DNA of 5,507 nucleotides from Candidatus Iainarchaeum sp. Its GTDB lineage: Archaea > Iainarchaeota > Iainarchaeia > Iainarchaeales > JAXPJC01. This document shows positions 1-4,150 of this stretch, piece by piece. The stretch lies in contig JAGVWD010000054.1 of the NCBI GenBank assembly GCA_018304445.1, positions 1-5,507 of the forward strand, given 5' to 3'. The notes under the pieces were generated by a model. The model was not told the origin of the DNA. It saw nothing but the letters and a program-made list of their open reading frames with translations, and made no database searches. Position numbers and translations under genes: made by a program. Position 1 is the stretch's first letter, and each line of letters begins with the position of its first letter.

Positions 1-605
1 TGAAGCTTGCGCTTATGCAGTGCAATTTTGAGGTGCGCACAAAAGAAATCATGCGCGAGGGGACAATCCTTCAGGGGAAGGATTTCAGCGTAAAGGCGGT
101 TAAATTAAAGCACGACATCCCGTGCTATGGCTTTGTGTTTGAAGAAATCGGGAAGGCCGGGGAATTCAACAAAAAGAAGGCGCTCGAACTCGGCATTCCC
201 GAAGGCCCCTTGTTCGGGAAACTGCAGAACGGGGAAATAATTTCAATTGGCGGGAAAAAAATAGCCCCCGCGCAGGTAATGGATTACACGAAGGCAAGGA
301 AGGGCAGAAAAATATGCTATATTACAGATACGCTTCCGGGCGCACAATACATTCCTGCAATCAGGGATGCTGATGTTCTCATACACGAGTCCGCGTTCCT
401 TGAGAAAATGAAGGAAAGGGCGAAGGAAACATTCCACTGCACCGCAAAACAGGCCGGGGAAATTGCAGAAAGGGCGCATGTGAAAGCGCTTTACCTGATA
501 CACATAAGCCCGAGGCACAAGGATGTGAAGCAGAGCGAGAATGAGGCGAGGATGGTCTTTGCAAATTCAATTGCCCCGAATGATTTGGATGCTGTAGAAC
601 TATGA
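1..605 (+). CDS. rnz: Ribonuclease Z (tRNA 3'-processing endonuclease), C-terminal part, cut by the left edge
   Basis: RNase Z cleaves the 3' trailer from pre-tRNA at the discriminator base so that CCA can be added; it is a cytoplasmic zinc enzyme of the metallo-beta-lactamase fold. The frame is open to the left edge (base 3 starts the first whole codon), so the ATG at 15 is internal. About 100 N-terminal residues, including the HxHxDH zinc motif, lie outside the window. Counting from that ATG: a conserved His in KHDIPCYGF (residue 33); the family segment GIPEGPLFGKLQNGE (60-74); the metal-ligand Asp in YITDT (D105, where most family members have GDT); HESAF (124-128); ETFHCTAKQA (138-147), the RNase Z-specific element; and LIHISPRH (161-168), which supplies the last zinc His (H163). 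The motif order and spacing are those of archaeal/bacterial short-form RNase Z. Its TGA overlaps the next start as ATGA, so the two genes are probably co-transcribed and translationally coupled. Confidence 0.93.
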   Translation, partial: KLALMQCNFEVRTKEIMREGTILQGKDFSVKAVKLKHDIPCYGFVFEEIGKAGEFNKKKALELGIPEGPLFGKLQNGEIISIGGKKIAPAQVMDYTKARKGRKICYITDTLPGAQYIPAIRDADVLIHESAFLEKMKERAKETFHCTAKQAGEIAERAHVKALYLIHISPRHKDVKQSENEARMVFANSIAPNDLDAVEL

Positions 606-1318
606 ATGAAAAATTGAAAGCGCTGGTTCTTGCAGCCGGAAAGGGCATAAGGATGCTGCCCGTTACTGATGAAATTCCGAAAGCGATGGTTGAGATTGCT
701 GGAAAGCCCATACTTGAAAGAATCCTGGATGTGCTGGGGGAAGCGGGGATAAAAGAGGTTGTAATTGTTGTCGGCTATAAAAAGGGACAGATAATGGAGT
801 ATTTCGGGAATGAATTCAGGGGGATGAAAATAGATTATGCAGTCCAGGAGAAACAACTGGGAACCGCGCACGCAATAGGGATGGCAAGGCAGTTCATGCA
901 GGGGGATTTCATTTCCATAAATGGGGATTTGCTGTTTGAAAGTTCTCTGATAAAGGAGCTTGCAGGAAAAAGCGGCTTTGATGCGGTAATTGTCGGGAGG
1001 AAAGTGCAGGACCTGAGCAGGTTCGCCGCATTGGAAATTGAGGATGGGCTTGTAAAGAATATAATTGAAAAGCCCAGGCCTGGGGAAACAAAAACTGACA
1101 TTATAAACTACGGAATTTATAGGTTTTCGAAAAAAATATTCGATGTAATTGCGCGCACAGGCATAAATCCGATAAGGAATGAGTATGAGATTACGGATTC
1201 GCTGAAACTGATGCTCAATGAGGGCGCAGAAATTGCGTGCCTGCTTTACAATGGCTTCAGGATTGACATTTCAAATTCAAAGGACCTTGAAGAAGCGAAC
1301 AGGATGCTGAAAAACTAG
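602..1318 (+). CDS. Sugar-1-phosphate nucleotidyltransferase (NTP_transferase domain only)
   Basis: This 238-aa protein is predicted to couple a sugar 1-phosphate to an NTP, releasing pyrophosphate and giving an NDP-sugar for glycan synthesis. The GT-A-like domain is complete: nucleotide-binding loop LAAGKGIRMLP (10-20), catalytic-type Lys in PKAM (K27), QLGTAHA (85-91) for base/sugar contacts, metal-ligand Asp in NGD (107-109), EKP (156-158), NYGIY (169-173), and a second metal-ligand Asp in RIDIS (D222). Family knowledge: the loop is usually G-x-G-[T/S]-R; here the Thr/Ser position is Ile. Archaeal GlmU-like enzymes run to about 400 aa with a C-terminal left-handed beta-helix acetyltransferase domain; this protein stops at the end of the transferase fold, so it is not bifunctional. 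The sugar and NTP cannot be read from the sequence; UTP or dTTP with glucose- or GlcNAc-1-phosphate are the likeliest. The ATG overlaps the RNase Z stop by 4 nt, with no strong Shine-Dalgarno sequence, which fits reinitiation. Its TAG shares CTAG with the convergent gene. Confidence 0.87.
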   Translation: MNEKLKALVLAAGKGIRMLPVTDEIPKAMVEIAGKPILERILDVLGEAGIKEVVIVVGYKKGQIMEYFGNEFRGMKIDYAVQEKQLGTAHAIGMARQFMQGDFISINGDLLFESSLIKELAGKSGFDAVIVGRKVQDLSRFAALEIEDGLVKNIIEKPRPGETKTDIINYGIYRFSKKIFDVIARTGINPIRNEYEITDSLKLMLNEGAEIACLLYNGFRIDISNSKDLEEANRMLKN

Positions 1319-2007
1319 AACTCAAACTCCTGTCCCGGCTTGAGGATTACTGCCTTTGTTTTTATTATGCTCTTTTCTATGCGCCCCTTGAATTCATTCG
1401 GGTCGGCCTTAATAGCGTCAAATGTGTTGAAATGCATCGGGATTGCATAATCCGGCTTCATGCTCTTCACTGTCTTTACGGCATCAGTAACGTCCATCGT
1501 GTATTTGCCGCCGATGGGGAGCAGCATAAGGCTTATTGAATTGAGCCTTGGGTCTGTGAATTCCTCCATGAGCTCAGTGTCCCCCATATGATAGATGCTC
1601 TTGCCTTCATGGGAAAGTATGTAGCCCACAGGATAAAAGGATTGGGGATGGTGCGCGGGCATCACATCAATCTTTATGTTGCGCAGGAGATATGTGTCGT
1701 TCATTTTTATTGTCTGTTTCTGCGTGTTCGGGATTTTCAGCTGGTTGAGAAGCTCCTCATGCGCCATTACTGTTGAATTGTTCTTTGATGCGATTTTCTC
1801 AATTGCGCCCTTGTCGAAATGGTCGAAATGCTCATGGGTAATTAAAATAAGGGAAACATCCCTGAACTCCCCGTCAAACGTGGATGAGGAAACAACGCGC
1901 TTCAGGTCCTCGCTCCCCTCGTGCGAAAAATAAGGGTCTATAAGAACGCCTGTGCCTGCAAGCGAAATTAAAAATGAGGAATGCCCCAGAAATCTTGCCT
2001 TCACCAT
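1315..2007 (-). CDS. UPF0173-type metal-dependent hydrolase (metallo-beta-lactamase fold)
   Basis: This 230-aa soluble protein has the length and motif set of the UPF0173/YtkL-like branch of the metallo-beta-lactamase superfamily. Visible motifs: N-terminal LGHSSF (7-12), IDPYFS (23-28), the zinc motif THEHFDH (57-63, ligands H58, H60, D62, H63), PAHHP (117-121) supplying a further His, MGDTEL (141-146) with the bridging Asp D143, LPIGGKYTM (163-171), and MHFNTF (191-196) with the last His, H192. All expected metal ligands are present, so it should bind two metals and be active. The physiological substrate of UPF0173 proteins is not established, so I assign only 'hydrolase'. Although it has the same fold as the upstream RNase Z, it lacks the RNase Z HxST-type element and is a separate family. 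The ATG at 2007 is supported by the domain starting at once; only weak Shine-Dalgarno sequence precedes it, and a TATA-like box at 2038-2045 fits a short-leader or leaderless mRNA. The 3' end overlaps the convergent gene by 4 nt. Confidence 0.9.
   Translation of the reverse strand: MVKARFLGHSSFLISLAGTGVLIDPYFSHEGSEDLKRVVSSSTFDGEFRDVSLILITHEHFDHFDKGAIEKIASKNNSTVMAHEELLNQLKIPNTQKQTIKMNDTYLLRNIKIDVMPAHHPQSFYPVGYILSHEGKSIYHMGDTELMEEFTDPRLNSISLMLLPIGGKYTMDVTDAVKTVKSMKPDYAIPMHFNTFDAIKADPNEFKGRIEKSIIKTKAVILKPGQEFEF
1355..1378 (+). terminator. Possible T-rich terminator for the rnz-nucleotidyltransferase operon
   Basis: About 37-60 nt after the nucleotidyltransferase stop, the plus strand has a T-rich run (TTTGTTTTTATT, then TCTTTTCT). 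Archaeal RNA polymerase commonly stops at oligo-T tracts without a hairpin. No intergenic space exists here, so any terminator must lie inside the opposing hydrolase gene. The same bases encode Lys/Ile-rich residues on the minus strand, which could explain the composition without any terminator role. Confidence 0.25.
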
Positions 2008-2025
2008 AAGCCTACGATATAATAC

Positions 2026-2038
2026 ACTGCAATGCAGT
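2026..2038. repeat. 13-bp perfect dyad ACTGCA-A-TGCAGT, possible operator
   Basis: Two 6-bp arms flank a single central base. The dyad lies directly next to the TATA-like box at 2038-2045, on the start-site side for the UPF0173 gene, the usual place for a repressor that blocks archaeal initiation. A dyad of this size is expected about once by chance in a window this long, so position is the main argument. Confidence 0.35.
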
Positions 2039-2045
2039 TTAAATA
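2038..2045 (-). promoter_or_regulatory. TATA-like box for the UPF0173 hydrolase gene
   Basis: The minus strand reads TATTTAAA here, 31-38 nt upstream of the hydrolase ATG. An archaeal start site about 25 nt downstream would leave a leader of roughly ten bases or fewer, matching the lack of a good Shine-Dalgarno sequence. The motif is close to symmetric, so direction is inferred from position only. Confidence 0.45.
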
Positions 2046-2066
2046 AGTTCTTGATTAATATAATAA

Positions 2067-2100
2067 GAAATATAAGGGAGTTTGGAAGTAGTAAATATAT
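2067..2100 (+). promoter_or_regulatory. A/T-rich promoter region for the exported-protein gene
   Basis: Two TATA-like elements lie before the ATG at 2117: AAATATAAG near 2068-2076 and TAAATATAT at 2092-2100. The first would place a start site near 2097 with a roughly 20-nt leader; the second would give a near-leaderless mRNA. I cannot choose between them from sequence alone. Confidence 0.4.
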
Positions 2101-2116
2101 CCGGGGCTCTGGGAAA

Positions 2117-2905
2117 ATGAGGAAAATTGCTTTTGCAGTGGCGGCAGCGCTTGCAATATTTCTGCTCAGCTATGCAAGTGCGCAGAACCTTACAAGGCAT
2201 CTTATTGAAATTGACATAGACAAAACCGGGTATGCAAAAGTTACTGAAATTTATTCCCTTGATTTTCCGGACAAGAACAGCCTGGGCAGATTCCTGGAGA
2301 ATGTTGCAGAAAACGGGCCAAGCCTTGATGCGTGGAAAAGCGACTATTCGTGGCTGTTCCCGCATTTTGGAAATACTACAAGAATTTCCGCTTACATAAC
2401 TTTTGATGACAGGGAGAAGGCGGTAATACTCAATTATGCGATAGATGACAAATTCGCAAAGCTGGAAAGCGAAAGCGCAAGAACCGCGGACTGGCGCCTT
2501 CTGGACAGCAAATTCGGCAATTTTGCAAATGGCGGAATAATAATAATCCCGAAGTCTGTTGAGATAAAGATTGTCCTGCCTGTTGGCGCGAGAATTGATG
2601 AGGCAAAGCTCACAAGCCATGCGAAGAGGATTGAGGACGCGATTGTGCTGAGCGGGATTTCGACAACATATGTAAACCTGCAATACGCGCTTGAGAAGCC
2701 GATTGCGCCCCCTGTTGATTTCGCGCAGCTGATAAGGCAGTTCATGGCATCAGAGTTGAATATTGTTTTTGTTGCGATAGTCGCAGTTCTTATCGCCCTT
2801 GCAATATGGAAGCGCAGGCTCATAGCGCAGAGAATAGAGAATTATGTTGTTGCGCACTCCTCAATTGAAGCGAAGGCGCCGGAAGAGGAAGTCGAGCTTG
2901 AGTAA
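2117..2905 (+). CDS. Exported, C-terminally membrane-anchored protein of unknown function
   Basis: I do not recognise this 262-aa protein. From the ATG at 2117 it begins with a clear signal peptide: MRK, a hydrophobic core (about 4-18), then SYASAQ with probable cleavage after ASA (22/23). The middle (about 28-205) is Cys-free, polar and beta-rich in appearance, with the start IEIDIDKTGYAKVTEIYSL resembling the first strands of archaeal surface beta-sandwich domains. Two N-glycosylation-type sequons occur (N24-L-T and N86-T-T). One transmembrane helix (about 214-231) is followed by WKRR, a stop-transfer signal, and a short tail ending in acidic EEEVELE. This gives type I topology: domain outside, tail inside. 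An in-frame ATG at 1952 would add 55 residues antisense to the hydrolase gene and bury the signal peptide, so I reject it. The Shine-Dalgarno sequence is weak (GGG at 2111-2113). Tandem TAATAA ends the gene 5 nt from the convergent membrane gene. Confidence 0.82.
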   Translation: MRKIAFAVAAALAIFLLSYASAQNLTRHLIEIDIDKTGYAKVTEIYSLDFPDKNSLGRFLENVAENGPSLDAWKSDYSWLFPHFGNTTRISAYITFDDREKAVILNYAIDDKFAKLESESARTADWRLLDSKFGNFANGGIIIIPKSVEIKIVLPVGARIDEAKLTSHAKRIEDAIVLSGISTTYVNLQYALEKPIAPPVDFAQLIRQFMASELNIVFVAIVAVLIALAIWKRRLIAQRIENYVVAHSSIEAKAPEEEVELE

Positions 2906-2910
2906 TAAAT

Positions 2911-3087
2911 TCAGACAAAATAATACAGCATTACATTGCAGAGTATGTACATGAAAAATGCGAACATCCCCAAATCCGTGAAAAAGCTGCCGCTGAAGAA
3001 TGTTAAATTGCCCGGCCCTATGAGTATGAAGGCCAGGTAAAAGGCCAAAATTATTACGAACGACTTGAATATTGATTTCATTATCAT
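2911..3087 (-). CDS. Small two-helix membrane protein, 58 aa, unknown function
   Basis: No family recognised. The 58-aa product has two strongly hydrophobic stretches, about 7-24 (FKSFVIILAFYLAFILI) and about 38-57 (rich in F, M, L and Y), joined by a short GPGNLTFFSGSFF loop. The N-terminus carries two lysines (MIMKSIFK), suggesting an N-in, C-in hairpin. I chose the ATG at 3087 because GTGAT at 3093-3097 (minus strand) is a good Shine-Dalgarno match 5 nt upstream; a TTG at 3093 in the same frame would add two residues but loses that spacing. The start is 9 nt after the stop of the 121-aa membrane protein, so the two are probably one operon. The stop faces the stop of the exported-protein gene across 5 nt. 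The continuous hydrophobicity, ribosome site and spacing argue it is real; its small size keeps confidence moderate. Confidence 0.62.
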   Translation of the reverse strand: MIMKSIFKSFVIILAFYLAFILIGPGNLTFFSGSFFTDLGMFAFFMYILCNVMLYYFV

Positions 3088-3096
3088 TTTCAATCA

Positions 3097-3462
3097 CTAG
3101 CGCATGAATATGTTGTAAATCACCAGTACCACGATAAATTGCAGGCTGATTATGAATGGGAGTTTTTTCTGCATGCTCGGCACATTTTCAACAAAGCCCA
3201 CAAGCGCAAGCCTTGAGAGGTAAAGCAGTGCAAGGAACGTTCCTGAAAGAATAACCCATCCAGAAAGTGCGCTGAAATCCAGCGCGCTCCATAAGAGAAA
3301 TACAGCCATAATGAAGCCCGAGAGCATCTTTTTTCTGCCATAGAAAAAGTAGGCAGCGGCCATAACGCCGAATACCCAGAACAAATTGTTCATTATAATC
3401 CAGACCCACCAGTTGAGGTTCAGGGTAAGAGTTGCCGCGATTGCATCAAACAATATTGCCAT
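3097..3462 (-). CDS. Small polytopic membrane protein, 121 aa, unknown function
   Basis: No family recognised. The product is almost entirely hydrophobic, with about four membrane segments: roughly 18-41 (starting at the Trp-rich NWWVWIIMNNLFWVF), 47-62, 66-84 and 101-119. The connecting turns carry the charge (GRKK 42-45, R84, KK 99-100), so the first helix probably ends on the cytoplasmic side. Between helices 3 and 4 lies VENVPSMQKK, the only sizeable polar loop. The ATG at 3462 is well supported: GTGAG (3468-3472) and GGTGA (3474-3478) Shine-Dalgarno matches precede it on the minus strand, and an in-frame TGA at 3469-3471 rules out any upstream start. It is the first gene of a likely two-gene unit with the 58-aa membrane protein. 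The length and lack of catalytic motifs would fit a channel, an assembly factor or a subunit of a membrane complex, but nothing decides between these. Confidence 0.8.
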   Translation of the reverse strand: MAILFDAIAATLTLNLNWWVWIIMNNLFWVFGVMAAAYFFYGRKKMLSGFIMAVFLLWSALDFSALSGWVILSGTFLALLYLSRLALVGFVENVPSMQKKLPFIISLQFIVVLVIYNIFMR

Positions 3463-3598
3463 TTTTGCTCACTTCACCTATTTCAAAGAAATATTCCATT
3501 TTGCTGTTTCCAAAGGGGGCACAGCGCCCGCTATGCTACTATAATATTATGGCTTTCGGGCTTTATAAGCATAACTTATTCACTAAAATTAGTTAATT
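3463..3598. promoter_or_regulatory. Intergenic region with promoter of the small membrane-protein operon
   Basis: This is the longest non-coding stretch here. On the minus strand CTTATAAA (3562-3569) is a good TATA-like box; a start site about 25 nt on would give a leader near 75-80 nt before the ATG at 3462, long for so compact a genome. The leader contains a small GC hairpin (GGGC at 3517-3520, GCCC at 3526-3529, 5-nt loop), and near the box an ATAAG/CTTAT pair (3565-3569, 3575-3579). I see no tRNA or known riboswitch. Two very short reading frames on the minus strand (13 codons from 3572, 17 codons from 3499) are too short to call. Confidence 0.45.
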
Positions 3599-3602
3599 TT
3601 AG
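3583..3602. repeat. 20-bp inverted repeat (9-bp perfect arms, 2-nt centre) at the nob1 stop
   Basis: Arms CTAAAATTA (3583-3591) and TAATTTTAG (3594-3602) are exact reverse complements around GT. The right arm contains the nob1 stop codon (minus strand TAA, 3599-3601). It could fold as an A/T-rich hairpin in the nob1 transcript 3' end, or be a protein-binding dyad upstream of the membrane-gene promoter. No strong T-run follows on the minus strand, so a classical terminator is not convincing. Confidence 0.55.
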
Positions 3603-4090
3603 AGCCTTTTCCTGCCGCGGATAAGCCTTGTCCCGCAATCCTCGCATTCTTCTACATAACTAGTGTATTCCTTCCCGCACACAGGGCAGTTTTTGCTGAA
3701 TTTCAGCGTTTCGGAAATCCTTCCGTGCAGGACATCAATAAAGCGGAATTTCAGCGCGCTTGCGAGGTTCTGCACCGATCTGTCGTCTGTAATCAGGGTA
3801 AAGGAGCGCTTTCTTGAGCGCATCTCAAGCGCGAGCGCGAGTATTGATTTGTCAGCATCGGAAAGCCTTAGGCCAAGTTCCTTTGAGCGCAGGGAAATTT
3901 CCTTAAGCGCCGCGCTTTCCGGATTCCTTATGCTCAGGCTTTTCTGCCCTATTGCCGCCTGGATGAAGTTACGGCTTACCAAATCACGCATTTCCCCGGC
4001 AACGGCATCCGTTGTAAGGTATTTGTGCTCACTTGAGAAGCGGAAGCCCGGGGCGTTCAGAATCGCGCCAGCATCAAGGAGATATAGCAT
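3599..4090 (-). CDS. nob1: Nob1-type ribosome-maturation endonuclease (PIN domain plus zinc ribbon)
   Basis: Nob1 cuts the 3' end of precursor 16S/18S rRNA (site D) late in small-subunit assembly, in archaea and eukaryotes. The 163-aa protein has the expected two parts. The PIN domain (about 1-125) shows its acidic metal-binding residues in order: D6 in LLDAGAIL, E33 in AGEMRD, D78/D80 in LSDADKS, and D102/D103 in ITDDRSVQNLA. The zinc ribbon follows as CPVCGK (135-140) and CEDCG (149-153), i.e. C-x2-C-x10-C-x2-C, then a basic tail RLIRGRKRL suited to RNA contact. Length matches archaeal Nob1. The frame stays open to an ATG at 4135, but the ATG at 4090 puts the first beta strand and D6 at the usual distance from the N-terminus and is preceded by a weak GTGGT; the longer form would add 15 residues from A/T-rich promoter sequence. 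It is transcribed away from pheS and has no co-directional neighbour close upstream. Confidence 0.93.
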   Translation of the reverse strand: MLYLLDAGAILNAPGFRFSSEHKYLTTDAVAGEMRDLVSRNFIQAAIGQKSLSIRNPESAALKEISLRSKELGLRLSDADKSILALALEMRSRKRSFTLITDDRSVQNLASALKFRFIDVLHGRISETLKFSKNCPVCGKEYTSYVEECEDCGTRLIRGRKRL

Positions 4091-4150
4091 AATAACCACT
4101 AAAGTATAAATATAATTAAATGCATCATTATACAATATAAAGGAATTGCC
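4091..4150. promoter_or_regulatory. Divergent A/T-rich promoter region between nob1 and pheS
   Basis: Sixty bases separate the two starts. TATAAATATA (4105-4114) followed by ATTAAA reads as a TATA-like element on both strands. For pheS it would place the start site near 4135 with a leader of about 15 nt containing AAAGGA (4139-4144), a weak Shine-Dalgarno match 6 nt before the ATG. For nob1 a near-leaderless transcript is likely. One core element may serve both directions. An ATGCAT palindrome sits at 4120-4125. Confidence 0.5.

Noticed and set aside
1..2007. RNase Z and the UPF0173 hydrolase as duplicated copies of one gene
   Set aside because: They share the metallo-beta-lactamase fold but have different family motifs and lie on opposite strands; they are separate ancient families.
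1952..2116. N-terminal extension of the exported protein from an upstream ATG
   Set aside because: It runs antisense to the hydrolase start and across the promoter region, and it would place 55 residues in front of a clear signal peptide.
2039..2683. A 214-codon minus-strand frame antisense to the exported-protein gene
   Set aside because: It is rich in Cys and Arg with no domain pattern, and the plus-strand frame has a signal peptide, membrane helix and sensible topology.
2861..3097. A 78-codon minus-strand frame starting with GTG at 3097
   Set aside because: It overlaps the 3' end of the exported-protein gene and the hydrophobic 58-aa gene in another frame. Its product has no domain-like features; the 58-aa frame has better hydrophobic structure and ribosome-site spacing.
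3463..3598. A tRNA or small structured RNA gene in the longest intergenic gap
   Set aside because: I found no cloverleaf arms, TTC-type loop or extended helix; the only pairings are a 4-bp GC hairpin and short A/T dyads.
3663..4109. A 148-codon plus-strand frame antisense to nob1
   Set aside because: nob1 has complete catalytic and zinc-binding motifs on the minus strand; the plus frame is compositional shadow.
4091..4135. Longer nob1 start at ATG 4135
   Set aside because: It adds 15 residues from A/T-rich promoter sequence before the PIN domain, which normally starts within a few residues of the N-terminus.
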